Assembly: GCA_020630195.1 (NCBI GenBank)
Contig: JAHDBV010000021.1
Span: 1-57,457 of the forward strand
DNA: 57,457 bases
From: Acidimicrobiales bacterium
GTDB lineage: Bacteria > Actinomycetota > Acidimicrobiia > Acidimicrobiales > SZUA-35
Reading direction: 5' to 3'
How positions within the stretch are numbered: position 1 is the stretch's first letter; the number at the start of each line of letters is the position of its first letter. Under the pieces are notes generated by a model that was given only the letters and a program-made list of their open reading frames with translations, was not told the origin of the DNA and searched no databases. The position numbers and the translations under genes were made by a program. Below, one piece after another: positions 7,836 to 16,742 of this stretch.

Positions 7836-8723
7836 GGCGAGCAACACCTCGGCCACCCGATCGGGTTGCTCGGCGTGCAGGTCGTGGTGCCCGTCGAGGA
7901 ACCACTCGACCCGTCGGGGTGCGGGTGCGCCCAGGTCGACCAGGCGTCGTTCGAGCGCCTCGCGGTCGTCGTCGGCGCTCGTGGGTGAGGCGAGCAGGAA
8001 CGCCATCGGCACCTCGGTGCCGGCGACCGAGACCCACGGATCGTGGGCGAAGAGCCCCGCCAGGACCTCGAGGTGATCCTCGAACGACAGGTGCGGCGTG
8101 ATGGTGCCGTCGTCTCGGTGGACCATGTTGGCGAGCGTCGCGAGTCGACCGGACGGCGGCCAGTGGCCGGCGACCTCGTCGATCCATCCCGTGAACTCCT
8201 CGACCGTGCGGCCGTCGAGCCGTGGTGGGGCGAGCGCCGTGGCGCACTCCTCCCAGGTCGGGAAGCGGTCGGCCAGGCGGATGAGGCCACCGTCGACGGC
8301 GGTGACGCCGCGACAGCGGTCCGGGTGGCGTCGGGCGGCTTCGACCACGACGTTGCCGCCCCACGACTGGCCTGCGAGATGGGCATCGTTCCAGCCGAGC
8401 CGGTCGAGCAGGGCGGCGAGGTCGTCGGCGGCCGCGGGCGTCGTGTAGCGGTCGTCGGCGGGGGCCGGTGGGTCGCTGTGGCCGTGGCCCCGCTGGTCGA
8501 CCGCCACGACCTCATGGCCCGCCGCGGCCAGCCGCTCGGCGGTGTCGGCCCAGAGCCACGCATTGGAGGCGAGGCCGTGGACGAGCAACCATCGCTGCGG
8601 GTCGGTGTCGGTCGTCCGCCATCGGAGGGTCCGGACCCGTTGTCCGTTCGCGAGGGTGATCCGATCGACGGTCGCGGCCGGGTGCCGCCCCCGCAGCTCG
8701 GCTTCGGGGTCGACGCCGCTCAC
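7824..8723 (-). CDS. Alpha/beta hydrolase
   Basis: 299-residue soluble hydrolase. Oxyanion-hole motif LVHGLASNAWLW, the DQRGHGHSD loop typical of epoxide-hydrolase/lipase-like folds, the nucleophile elbow GQSWGGNVV, and a C-terminal HHDLHAEQPD that supplies the catalytic His. These fit an esterase or hydrolase rather than a haloperoxidase or dehalogenase, because the nucleophile is Ser. The start codon overlaps the stop of the upstream oxidoreductase gene by 4 bp, so the two are translationally coupled and may act on the same compound. Confidence 0.82.
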   Translation of the reverse strand: MSGVDPEAELRGRHPAATVDRITLANGQRVRTLRWRTTDTDPQRWLLVHGLASNAWLWADTAERLAAAGHEVVAVDQRGHGHSDPPAPADDRYTTPAAADDLAALLDRLGWNDAHLAGQSWGGNVVVEAARRHPDRCRGVTAVDGGLIRLADRFPTWEECATALAPPRLDGRTVEEFTGWIDEVAGHWPPSGRLATLANMVHRDDGTITPHLSFEDHLEVLAGLFAHDPWVSVAGTEVPMAFLLASPTSADDDREALERRLVDLGAPAPRRVEWFLDGHHDLHAEQPDRVAEVLLASVE

Positions 8724-10300
8724 CCCCGTGGCTCGATCTCGATCAACGAACCACCCTCGTCGCCCGAGCGGTGGGCCGCCTCGAGGACCGCGACCACGTC
8801 GCGGCTCTGCTCCGGCCGGACCTCGAGGGCTTCACCGAGCAGCAGATGGTCGGCGAGGTTGCGATGGAAGCCCCAGCCGGGATGTGGCGCGGTGGGGATC
8901 GTGTGGTCGATCAGCACGCCGTTGCCGGCGTAGGTCGTGGCGGACAGCTCGACCGGAGCCTCGGCATGATGGTGCCAGCCGTCGAGATGGCCGCGGCCCG
9001 CCTCGATGCGCTCGTCGCGTAGCGGCCGGTAGTGGCCCGCCGCGGTGCCGCCGGTGCCCTGCACGTAGAACTTCGGTCGGCGAATGGCGGCGATGTCACT
9101 CTGGCGGAACGTCGCTTCGCGGCCGTCGTCCCACTGCATCCAGACCGAGAGCTGATCGACGTTGGTCGAGTCGAGCCAGACCCGGGTGTGGGCCGAGGTG
9201 AGGACTCGTCGAGGTGGCTCGCCGTCGAAGAACCGCAGGATCCAGTCGATGTGGTGGGAACCCCAGTCGTAGACGGCCCCGCCCGACACCGAGGCCTCGG
9301 AGTGCCATGCCCGGCATGGATGCTCGAACCCGCCGACGAAGGTCTCGATGTTGAACACCTCGCCGAGCAGGCCGTCGTCGATGATGCGTCGCAGCGCCAA
9401 CACGTCGCGGTCCCAGCGACGGGACTGGTGCACGGTGAGCACCCGGTCGACCTGGTCCGCCGTGGCGAGCATCGTGTCGGCGTCGGCGGCGGTGAGGCAC
9501 ATGGGCTTCTCGACGACGACGTGTTTGCCGGCCCGCAGCATCTCGAGGCCGATCGGTGCGTGGAACACGGGGGGTGTGGCGACGATGACGATGTCGACGG
9601 TGTCGTCGCCGGCCAGGGCGTCGGCGTCGTCGTAGGTGTGGAGATCGGGGAAGTCACGGCGCGCCGCGTCGAGGCGCTCGGCGCTCGTGTCGACCGCGGC
9701 GGCGAGACGGAGGCCGTCGGTCTCGGTGGCGGCGAGGCCGTGGAGGTAGCCCATGCCGCCGAACGGTCCGTAGCCGACGACGGCGACACCGAGGTCACGG
9801 GTGGTGGCGGGGGAGCGGGGGTGCTCGAGGCGCCCGAGGAAGACGCCGAGGACGTCATGGCGTCGGAGTGCGTCGAGGTCGGCGACACCGGAGGTGACGA
9901 TCCGGCCGCGCCCGAGTCCTCGCACCGCCATCGTCGGGTGGTGGCGGAAGCGGATCGAGGTGGTCGCCACGGTCTCGGCGTCGATCGTCTCGAGGGCTCG
10001 CAACGCCGAGCTGATCGGGACCTCTCCCTCCAATCGGGCGGCGGCCGGCCCGCCGGCGAGCGTGATGAACCACTCGGTGTGTGGCAGGTCGTCGACCACG
10101 CGACACCCGGTGAGCTCGGCGGCCACCGTGTCGTCGGGTTCGGGCACGACGACGATCGTGGCGCCGGCCTCGGCCGCACCACGCAGGCGGGCGGCCTCGT
10201 CAGCGTGCATCGGTCCGGTGTGAGTGAGCACGGCGGCGGGGCTGGACGGCGCGGCGCTGGTCGTGGGGCTGGCGTCGGTGTCGGTGCGAGGAGGATTCAT
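8720..10300 (-). CDS. ThuA-like domain fused to a Gfo/Idh/MocA oxidoreductase
   Basis: 526 residues, longer than the 330-400 of ordinary Gfo/Idh/MocA enzymes. Residues about 15-165 resemble the ThuA/trehalose-utilisation glutamine-amidotransferase-like fold (VLTHTGPMHADEAARL, a GGPAAARL turn, HHPTMAVRGLGRGRIV). Residues about 172-526 form an NAD(P)-dependent sugar dehydrogenase: nucleotide loop GYGPFG at 176-181, the EKPMCLTAADA motif with the catalytic Lys, and YDWGSHHIDW with the His/Asp pair. The likely substrate is a sugar or polyol. ATG 10300 is chosen for its GAGGTC Shine-Dalgarno. Coupled downstream to an alpha/beta hydrolase. Confidence 0.82.
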   Translation of the reverse strand: MNPPRTDTDASPTTSAAPSSPAAVLTHTGPMHADEAARLRGAAEAGATIVVVPEPDDTVAAELTGCRVVDDLPHTEWFITLAGGPAAARLEGEVPISSALRALETIDAETVATTSIRFRHHPTMAVRGLGRGRIVTSGVADLDALRRHDVLGVFLGRLEHPRSPATTRDLGVAVVGYGPFGGMGYLHGLAATETDGLRLAAAVDTSAERLDAARRDFPDLHTYDDADALAGDDTVDIVIVATPPVFHAPIGLEMLRAGKHVVVEKPMCLTAADADTMLATADQVDRVLTVHQSRRWDRDVLALRRIIDDGLLGEVFNIETFVGGFEHPCRAWHSEASVSGGAVYDWGSHHIDWILRFFDGEPPRRVLTSAHTRVWLDSTNVDQLSVWMQWDDGREATFRQSDIAAIRRPKFYVQGTGGTAAGHYRPLRDERIEAGRGHLDGWHHHAEAPVELSATTYAGNGVLIDHTIPTAPHPGWGFHRNLADHLLLGEALEVRPEQSRDVVAVLEAAHRSGDEGGSLIEIEPRG

Positions 10301-10348
10301 CTGACCTCGAGAGGGGAGAAGGTTCACGCCCGGAAAGGTTCCGAGATA

Positions 10349-10373
10349 CAACGAACGCTGACGAGCGTTGTTG
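10349..10373. promoter_or_regulatory. Inverted-repeat operator candidate upstream of the oxidoreductase gene
   Basis: Arms 10349-10359 and 10364-10373 are inverted repeats with one missing base (core AACGCT, 4-nt spacer, AGCGTT). A looser relative with GAACG and CGTTC ends lies near 10485-10515, in front of the divergent PEP-utilising gene. TetR-type repressors bind sites of this shape, but no regulator gene is adjacent. Confidence 0.35.
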
Positions 10374-10564
10374 AGTGCGCTTCAGTGTGCCGCATCGTCG
10401 TCGGCGGTGCCGTTGGGGCGGCCAGAACCCCTCATCTGGATCAGATGCGCCGCCGCTGGATCCGGGGCGTCACCACGGCATCGAATGGATGAACGCTGTG
10501 TCCTCTGTCACACTCGTTCGATCCGGCGCCCGCCGAGGGCGCCGACGTGCACAAGGGGGCCGGC

Positions 10565-12325
10565 ATGGTTGCCGACTGGATGGTCAAGACCGAACTGAGC
10601 GAGCGCTTCTCGTTCTACACACGAGCGAACGTCGGGGAGGTGTTCCCGGATCCGGTCGCGCCGATGACCTTCTCGTTCGGCTTCCACGACGGCGAGAAGC
10701 TCGGTGGATCCGAGATCGGGTTCCGTCAGGCCTATGAACGCATCGGGGTGATGGAGGCATCCGAGCTCCCCGACGACGAGAACGTGTTCCTCGGTGTCAC
10801 CGGGGGCTACGCCTACCTCAACGCCTCGGCGCTGCGGCTGCTCGGCCATCGCGCCCCCGGCATGACCGCCCAGGACATCGACGATTCCTTCTTCGGCGAC
10901 GCCCCGGGTGTGCCGGAGTTCGTTCCGGGTCCCGACGACGATCGGCCCGACCTCACCGCCAAGATCGGCGAGACGTTCGGGTGGGTGCTCACCACCGACG
11001 GGCTGCCCGAGGTGGCACGTGACGAGGCGATGCTCAACCAGCTCCGCCTCGACCGCCCCGACCTGTCGAGCATGTCCGACCGGGAGCTCGTCGATCGTGC
11101 CTGGCAGCTGCTCGACGATCACTTCGCCGAGCTGTTCACGCAGCACATCTTCATCTCGTTCCTCGCCACGCTGCCGATCGGGATCATCACCGCGGTCTGC
11201 GACGCCGTCGGGCAGCCGACGACGACGCTGAAGCTGCTCGCCGGCCTGGGCGACGTCGAGTCGGCCGCACCGTCGATGGCCATGTGGGACCTCGGTCGCT
11301 CGGTGGCCGCCAGCGGTTCGCTGACCTCCCTGTTCGACGGTGGCAATGCCGGCCTCGATGCCCGGATCCGGGCCGCCGCGACGGACGGCGATGCCGACGC
11401 GGCGGGGTTCGTCGAGGCCTTCGACGCCTTCCTCGTCTCCTACGGCGCCCGGGGTCCGAACGAGTGGGAGGCCCGGTCGCCGGTGTGGGAGACCCATCCC
11501 GACCTCGCCCTCGCCGCCGTCGACCGGATGCGTCTGTCATCGGACGATCAGGCCCCGCAGCTCAACAACGCGGCCCGCGCCGGTGAGCGTGAGGCACTCG
11601 GTTCCGCCATCACCGAGGCGCTCGCGGCCGACCCGGAGACCCAGGGGCAGTTCGCCGCGGCACTGTCGTCGGCGACGGTGTTCATGCCCGGCCGGGAGCG
11701 GACCAAGACCAACTGCATCAAGCTCATCCAGGAGACCCGGATGTGCATGCGCGAGTGGGGCCGCCGCCAGGTCGAGGCCGGGTTGCTGCCGAACACCGAG
11801 GCCTTCGGCATGCTCACCAAGACCGAGCAGTACGAGTTCATGGACGATCCGTCGGGCTGGATGGAGACCGTGCGGGCTCGCGAGGCGCACTACGCCGAGG
11901 TGGCCGAGCTCCAGGAGCCGTTCCTGTTCGACGGTCCGCCGCCCACGATCGACACCTATCCGCGACGTGATGCCGTGCAGATCGACGGGCTCACCGTGGG
12001 CGACGAGCTGATGGGGATGCCCGGGTGTCCGGGGAAGGCGACCGGTCGGGCTCGCGTGATCCTCGACAGCCACGACCCGACCGATCTCGAGCCCGGCGAC
12101 ATCCTCGTCGCCCCGATCACCGACCCGTCGTGGACGCCGCTGTTCGTGCCCGCGTCGGCCGTCGTGGTCGACGTCGGTGCGCCGCTGTCGCACGCCATCA
12201 TCGTGAGTCGTGAGCTCGGCATTCCGTGTGTGGTGTCGGCCACCGACGCCACGAAGCGCATCCCCAACGGTGCGTTGATCGAGGTCGACGGCGACACGGG
12301 CGTCATCCGGATCCTCGAGGAGTAG
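10565..12325 (+). CDS. PEP-utilising phosphohistidine-domain protein lacking the ATP-grasp domain
   Basis: 586 residues. The C terminus (about 500-586) is a mobile phosphohistidine domain of the PEP synthase/PPDK/rifampin phosphotransferase type, with GAPLSHAIIVSRELGIPCVV-like sequence and the phospho-accepting His at 543. The N-terminal about 480 residues correspond to the middle, substrate-binding part of rifampin phosphotransferase-like enzymes (opening SERFSFYTRANVGEVFPDPV). The ATP-binding half is absent and not encoded next door, so the protein either works with a separate ATP-grasp partner or transfers phosphate from another source. ATG 10565 is chosen over GTG 10547 because AAGGGGG lies 5 nt upstream. 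Confidence 0.8.
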   Translation: MVADWMVKTELSERFSFYTRANVGEVFPDPVAPMTFSFGFHDGEKLGGSEIGFRQAYERIGVMEASELPDDENVFLGVTGGYAYLNASALRLLGHRAPGMTAQDIDDSFFGDAPGVPEFVPGPDDDRPDLTAKIGETFGWVLTTDGLPEVARDEAMLNQLRLDRPDLSSMSDRELVDRAWQLLDDHFAELFTQHIFISFLATLPIGIITAVCDAVGQPTTTLKLLAGLGDVESAAPSMAMWDLGRSVAASGSLTSLFDGGNAGLDARIRAAATDGDADAAGFVEAFDAFLVSYGARGPNEWEARSPVWETHPDLALAAVDRMRLSSDDQAPQLNNAARAGEREALGSAITEALAADPETQGQFAAALSSATVFMPGRERTKTNCIKLIQETRMCMREWGRRQVEAGLLPNTEAFGMLTKTEQYEFMDDPSGWMETVRAREAHYAEVAELQEPFLFDGPPPTIDTYPRRDAVQIDGLTVGDELMGMPGCPGKATGRARVILDSHDPTDLEPGDILVAPITDPSWTPLFVPASAVVVDVGAPLSHAIIVSRELGIPCVVSATDATKRIPNGALIEVDGDTGVIRILEE

Positions 12326-12346
12326 CTGGGTCCTATCCTCGGCGGC

Positions 12347-13030
12347 GTGAGCGACGCCGTCGAGGAGACCGAGCCCGCACCCTGGGCCATGCAGTTGGCG
12401 GCCCGGGTGCCGAAGCTCGACCCACCCGGTGAGACGGCGATCTGTGAGGTCGCCGTCCTCGCCGCGCTCGCACTGCTGGATCACGAGTGGTCGGCCCCCG
12501 GCGGCCCCTGGCACGAGGCCGTGTCCACCTGGGACGGGATGCGGATCCGCAAGATCGTGCGGCGGGCCCGGGGCGCCAACTGGGACCGCGGCCACGAGGC
12601 GGACGGGGTGACGGTCGAACGCGACGGTGTCGCCGTACGCGCCTTCGTGCCGTCACCGACCGATCGTGTCCCCGAGCGGGTCCGCAAGCTCCAGATCCAG
12701 ACTCCACCGCTGGATCCGCCGGACGTCGCCGACGACGCCGACGTGGTTCGGGCGCTCCGCGGGCTCGTGATCGCGGTGACCCCCTCGGTGCCGATGAGCT
12801 GGGGCAAACGGGCGGCCCAGTGCGCCCATGCGGGTCAGCTGGTGCGCCGCATGGTCGACCCGACGACCCATGCGGCCTGGGTCGTCGACGGCCGTCCCGT
12901 CACCGTGGTGCATCCCGACGAGGCCACCTGGGCGGTGCTGGTCGACGAGGCCGACGTCGAGGTGCACGACGGCGGCTTCACCGAGATCCCGGCCGGCACG
13001 AAGACCGCACTCGGCTGGCTCCGGGTCTGA
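12347..13030 (+). CDS. Peptidyl-tRNA hydrolase 2 (PTH2) domain protein
   Basis: 227 residues. The C-terminal about 115 residues match the PTH2 fold: the SWGKRAAQCAHAGQL helix (the active-site Lys and following Ala/Cys/His region) and the closing VHDGGFTEIPAGTKTALGWL, which contains the conserved Thr and Gly-Trp/Leu end. The N-terminal about 100 residues are specific to actinobacterial homologues. Peptidyl-tRNA hydrolysis is the family activity, yet bacteria normally rely on unrelated Pth1, so its physiological job here is unsure. GTG start supported by TATCCT at -13 to -8. It follows the PEP-utilising gene by 21 nt. Confidence 0.8.
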   Translation: MSDAVEETEPAPWAMQLAARVPKLDPPGETAICEVAVLAALALLDHEWSAPGGPWHEAVSTWDGMRIRKIVRRARGANWDRGHEADGVTVERDGVAVRAFVPSPTDRVPERVRKLQIQTPPLDPPDVADDADVVRALRGLVIAVTPSVPMSWGKRAAQCAHAGQLVRRMVDPTTHAAWVVDGRPVTVVHPDEATWAVLVDEADVEVHDGGFTEIPAGTKTALGWLRV

Positions 13031-13033
13031 GGC

Positions 13034-13717
13034 TCAGGTCGCCCGGTCGGGGAAGAGGCCGAGCACCCGCCAACCCCGATCGGGGAAGCCCGACGCCTCG
13101 GCCGTGCGGGCCGAGGCGTGATTGTCCTCGGCGTGCAGGTAGGTGGGGACGGCGCCCTCGTCCAGGGTCCGAGCCGCGGCCTGGGCGACGAGGCGTCGAG
13201 CCCAGCCCCGCCCGCGGTGGCCTTCCTCGGTCACCACCGCCAGCTCGATGCCGCGCCGATCGTGGATCTTGCGTCCGACGCCGGCCGCCACCTCGCCGTG
13301 GTCCAGCGCCACGAGCACCGGTCCGTTGAAGGGACGCAGCCATCGGGGCACCCGCGGATCGTCCCGTTCGAGCCACACCCCGGGATCTCCGTCGAGCACG
13401 GGCTCGGAGCTCCAGCGGAACAGACCCCGACCGAAGCGCCAGCTCGGACGTCCGAGTGCCTCGCCGAGACCGGTACCGATCGTGTCGACGTCGTCGCCCA
13501 GGGACCGCACGGCCTCGAGGCGATCCGGTGGGACCGACAACACCGCACCGTCCGGGGTCTCGATGCCGAGGAACGGTCGGACCGAGCCGTCCCAGCTCGG
13601 CACGACACGGGCACGTGAGGCGACCACCCGGACCTCTCCCGGTTCGGGCGGCCAGGCGCCGAGCCACTGCCCGAGGTGCTCGATGAGGTGGTCGTGAACG
13701 ACGGTGGGCTCAGTCAT
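13034..13717 (-). CDS. GNAT-family N-acetyltransferase
   Basis: 227 residues. The C-terminal part has the GNAT acetyl-CoA loop in the form TEEGHRGRGWARRLVAQAAAR, with beta4 (IELAVVTEE) before it and a YLHAEDNHASARTAEASGF end, where Asn and Ala-rich helix match the family. The N-terminal 120 residues are less typical. The acceptor is unknown. Its ATG overlaps the end of the upstream gene by 8 bp, indicating cotranscription, and its stop faces the PTH2-like gene 3 nt away. Confidence 0.85.
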   Translation of the reverse strand: MTEPTVVHDHLIEHLGQWLGAWPPEPGEVRVVASRARVVPSWDGSVRPFLGIETPDGAVLSVPPDRLEAVRSLGDDVDTIGTGLGEALGRPSWRFGRGLFRWSSEPVLDGDPGVWLERDDPRVPRWLRPFNGPVLVALDHGEVAAGVGRKIHDRRGIELAVVTEEGHRGRGWARRLVAQAAARTLDEGAVPTYLHAEDNHASARTAEASGFPDRGWRVLGLFPDRAT

Positions 13718-14888
13718 CGTGACGGTCCCACCAGTCGAGCAGGCGGGCCGCGGCGGCGAGATGCAGCGGCGCCCGGTCCCGGTCGGCCTCGGACAGTTCG
13801 ATCGAAGCGAGCACGTACTTGACCACGTGGGCGTCGGGGTGGGCACCGGCGGCGCCGGCCAACTCGTGGGTGGTCGCATCGGCCCAGCGTCCGAGTCCGG
13901 CCTCCGGGGGTGCGCCGAGGTCGTCCCAGTGTGGCGTCGCGGCGCCGAGCGTGGCCCGGAAGGCGACGATGGCGGTCGCCGCGGCGATGACCCCGAGATC
14001 GGGATGCCCGGCGCCGACACCGACCTCGATGGCGGCGTACGGGATCGTGAGCCCGTGGGTCCAGCCGTAGGGGACCTCGTCATCGGTCTCGTCGAGCATC
14101 GTGCGCTGGCAGGTGGCCAACACCCCGAGCGGGTCGTCGTCGATCCGGCGGGCGAGGCGGCCGACGACCACCATCGTCTCGGGATCGGCCTGCGCGGTGG
14201 AGACCTGGGGCCAGATGAAGGCCGGATCGGGGGCGGGCAGTGAGGGGACCGCCCCGAGCACCTCGGCCGTGGCCCGCTCGTGGTCCTCGACGGGCACCGC
14301 CGCCGGGAGGTCGTCGTAGGTCGTCGTGAAGCGCCAGTCGGGCCGTTCGGCCAGGATCCGCACGGTCGGGACGAGCGTCGCCCGCTTCAGCCGGGTGTCC
14401 TGGATCCGTGAGAGCAGCTGGAGTCCGATCGGCGCGTGGGCGGCGGCCCCGACGAGTGGCAGCACCGCCGGGGCGAGGAAGCGGACGAGGTTCGTGCCGT
14501 CGACCTCGATGCAGAGCCGCCGCATCGCGAGCTCGGCGGCATCGGGATCGCCGTCGGCCAGCGCCGACACCGCGGCGTTCGTGAGGCGGGTCGGACCGAG
14601 GAGATCGTCGTCGATGTCCGGGTCGGGGCGATCCTCGCCGGAGGCGGCGTAGCGGGTGCCGAGTCCCTCGATCGCGTCCCGGATCGGATCGGCGTCCTCC
14701 GGGCGGGCCCGGGTGAGCAGCGTCGCCCGGGCGAGCAGTTCGAGCGGCGCGTGCAGCTGGAACGAATCGGCGGGCGAGGACTTCGGGCGCATGATCGCCC
14801 GAGCCGCACGGTCGACACAGATGTTGTCCTGCATCGACAGCGTGCGGCGTCGGGGAGTCGGGAGGGGAGGTGGGGGCGTGCGGGCCAT
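13710..14888 (-). CDS. Conserved hypothetical helical protein
   Basis: 392 residues, function not recognised. It is Ala/Asp/Leu-rich, without signal peptide or membrane segments, and looks all-helical. The most distinctive stretch is ETDDEVPYGWTHGLTIPYA near 300, followed by two Ala/Gly-rich helices; Cys residues are few. The frame is open to 14927, but ATG 14888 is chosen because TACGGT lies at -14 to -9. The following GNAT gene overlaps by 8 bp, so the pair probably work together. Confidence 0.65.
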   Translation of the reverse strand: MARTPPPPLPTPRRRTLSMQDNICVDRAARAIMRPKSSPADSFQLHAPLELLARATLLTRARPEDADPIRDAIEGLGTRYAASGEDRPDPDIDDDLLGPTRLTNAAVSALADGDPDAAELAMRRLCIEVDGTNLVRFLAPAVLPLVGAAAHAPIGLQLLSRIQDTRLKRATLVPTVRILAERPDWRFTTTYDDLPAAVPVEDHERATAEVLGAVPSLPAPDPAFIWPQVSTAQADPETMVVVGRLARRIDDDPLGVLATCQRTMLDETDDEVPYGWTHGLTIPYAAIEVGVGAGHPDLGVIAAATAIVAFRATLGAATPHWDDLGAPPEAGLGRWADATTHELAGAAGAHPDAHVVKYVLASIELSEADRDRAPLHLAAAARLLDWWDRHDD

Positions 14889-14923
14889 CGGCACGCACCG
14901 TAGAACTTCATCCACACTCGAGG

Positions 14924-15127
14924 TCAACGGGTGTCGGGCGGCGCTCCGACCTGTTCGAGGCGGGGGCGGGCGACGAGGGCGGCGATCAGGGCGATCGCGG
15001 TCACCACGACGGCGAGCGGCACGGCTCCCCAGGCGTCGAGGTCGGCGATCTCGGCGACGATGACCCCGGCGCCGACGACGGCGGTGAACACGCCGAGCAC
15101 GAGCCGCCCGGTCCGGATGGCGATCAT
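14924..15127 (-). CDS. Small two-helix membrane protein downstream of the PspC/LiaF-like gene
   Basis: 67 residues with two hydrophobic segments (about 6-28 and 33-55) joined by a short AEIADLDAWGA loop and ending in a basic, Pro-rich tail. Family not recognised. Its ATG overlaps the PspC/LiaF-like stop codon by 4 bp (ATGA), so it is translationally coupled and may be an accessory part of the envelope-stress system. Confidence 0.65.
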   Translation of the reverse strand: MIAIRTGRLVLGVFTAVVGAGVIVAEIADLDAWGAVPLAVVVTAIALIAALVARPRLEQVGAPPDTR

Positions 15128-16677
15128 CGGGTCACCCGCATCTCGCCGAAGCGGAGGGTGCTCTCGATGACGAGCACCGGTTCGCCGTTGGCGACGGCCT
15201 CGGCGACCGCGGCCCGGCCGACGCGCTCGCCGCTCGGGTCGATGACGATCGAGTCGTCGATGTTGCTGCCTTCGGTGGTGCGGCCGAAGAGGTTGATGAC
15301 GCCACCGCTGACGTCGGCCTCGACCTGGACGAGCACGTCGTCGGGCACCCGGATCACGAGTTCGCCGATGCCCTGCTCGACCTCGACCTCCCGGAGCCGG
15401 GCGACGTCGGCGGCCCGCAGGTCGAGTTCGTACTCGCCGATGCCCCAGCGGAAGTCGTCGTCGTCGATGACACCGACCACGGTCTCGGTGCGCTCGCCGA
15501 TCCCGCCGAAGACGATGGGGCCCGAGATCGACACGAGGCCGAGGGTGAGCAGCGAGAGCAGCGAGAGCCCGATCAGGAGACCCGAACGTGCGCCCTTGAT
15601 CAGGGCCGAGGCCAGGAGCCCGCCGCCGAAGCCGAGGCACAAGACGCCGGCGTAGACCACCTCGCTCGGATCGATCGCGTCGAACGAGTCGAGCAGCACG
15701 GTGAGTCCGAGCAGTGCGGCGGTGGCGGCGAAGGTGATGGCGGTGATCGGCGGGCCGCTCGGCCGGGTCGTCACCGGCGGGGTCGCCCAGTGGGAGGACG
15801 TCTCGGCGAATCCGGTGGCCGTGGCGGCCGTGGGCGGTGGCGGGGTGACCGGTCCGTGGGGCCCGCCGAGATGGTCGACGGTCGGTGCGGTGGCGGGTGA
15901 CACGGGGTCGAGATCGGGTCGGCGGTCGAGGAACCACACACCGGCGCCGATCAGGCCGAGGGGCAGGATCAGGTCGGTGATGTCGATCGAGAAGGGGTCG
16001 GCGATCGTGGCGAGCGCGCCGATGGCGGCGGCGAGTCCGATCACGAGCCCGGCGACCGAACGGGTCGGCACGACGGGTTGTGGCCGTGGGTCGTCCTCAC
16101 CGGGGATCAGGGCCCAGGCTGCGAGGTAGGCGAGGAGCCCGAACCCGTTGAAGAAGACGAGCAGGATGAAGCCGGCCCGCAGATAGGCGGCGTCGACGCC
16201 CAGGTAGCGGCCGAGCCCGGTGGTCACGCCACCGAGCTTGGAGGTGCGGCCGTCGTGGCTCGTGCCGCTGCGCACGCGGCGCAGGCGACGCTGCGGGGGT
16301 GCGGGCATCGGCCCACCGGGGGTCGGCCCGGTGCCGTCGCCGAGCCCCGAGCCCGACGGGCCCGCATGGTCGCTCGGCGGCTGCGGCGGGCGGATCCCGC
16401 CGACGGGTCGTTCCTCGCCGGTCATGGCGGCCGAGTCTGGCACGCCGACACCGACGAGCACCGGCTCGTCCTCCGAGGTGAGCGCGTCGTCCTCCTCGTC
16501 GACGGTCGTGTCGATGTCGAGCACCGGGATGTCGTCGTCGGTTTCGTCGAACCCGACGATGTCGTCGAGTTCCGTGGTCTCGGTCTCGGCGCCGGTGACG
16601 GGATCGGCGGCGTCGACCCGCTCCTCCTCGGTGGGGTCGCCGGCCGGGTCGGTCGGGGGGTGGGGGTTGTCGTTCAT
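15124..16677 (-). CDS. PspC-domain membrane protein with LiaF-like C-terminal domain (EsrI/LiaF-type)
   Basis: 517 residues. Order: acidic disordered N-terminal region with Pro/Gly-rich end (1-about 135), PspC domain (about 138-200, LGGVTTGLGRYLGV then YLAAWALIPGED), several membrane segments, and a C-terminal extracytoplasmic or cytosolic LiaF/DUF2154-like beta domain (GIGELVIRVPDDVLVQVEAD, NLFGRT). In LiaFSR of Firmicutes and EsrISR of Corynebacterium glutamicum, such a protein restrains the paired histidine kinase until envelope stress. The ATG at 16677 is preferred over 16713: it has a GACGAT -10 at -12 to -7 and sits 63 nt from an element shared with the kinase gene. Confidence 0.85.
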   Translation of the reverse strand: MNDNPHPPTDPAGDPTEEERVDAADPVTGAETETTELDDIVGFDETDDDIPVLDIDTTVDEEDDALTSEDEPVLVGVGVPDSAAMTGEERPVGGIRPPQPPSDHAGPSGSGLGDGTGPTPGGPMPAPPQRRLRRVRSGTSHDGRTSKLGGVTTGLGRYLGVDAAYLRAGFILLVFFNGFGLLAYLAAWALIPGEDDPRPQPVVPTRSVAGLVIGLAAAIGALATIADPFSIDITDLILPLGLIGAGVWFLDRRPDLDPVSPATAPTVDHLGGPHGPVTPPPPTAATATGFAETSSHWATPPVTTRPSGPPITAITFAATAALLGLTVLLDSFDAIDPSEVVYAGVLCLGFGGGLLASALIKGARSGLLIGLSLLSLLTLGLVSISGPIVFGGIGERTETVVGVIDDDDFRWGIGEYELDLRAADVARLREVEVEQGIGELVIRVPDDVLVQVEADVSGGVINLFGRTTEGSNIDDSIVIDPSGERVGRAAVAEAVANGEPVLVIESTLRFGEMRVTR

Positions 16678-16683
16678 GGCTCC

Positions 16684-16689
16684 ATCGTC
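16684..16689 (-). promoter_or_regulatory. Leaderless -10 box (GACGAT) of the PspC/LiaF-like gene
   Basis: Located at -12 to -7 from the ATG at 16677, with A at -11 and T at -7, the two most conserved -10 positions. The adjoining activator-type element begins at -63. Confidence 0.5.
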
Positions 16690-16710
16690 GATCCCGACCG
16701 GCGTCGCACC

Positions 16711-16740
16711 CATGGGGGATGTCCTCGATCCGTCCCTGAG
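16711..16740 (-). promoter_or_regulatory. Shared 30-bp envelope-stress element, copy C (PspC/LiaF-like gene)
   Basis: On the minus strand it opens CTCAGGGACGGATCGAGG and ends CCCCCATG. It matches copy A in 22 of 30 positions and begins exactly 63 nt before the start codon at 16677. Together with copy A on the other strand it creates the perfect palindrome CCCTGAG-TG-CTCAGGG (16734-16749) at the centre of the divergent promoter region. Confidence 0.6.
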
Positions 16741-16742
16741 TG

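Noticed and set aside
16678-16713. An alternative start at 16713 for the PspC/LiaF-like protein.
   Set aside because: No ribosome site; ATG 16677 has the -10 box and the conserved 63-nt spacing.
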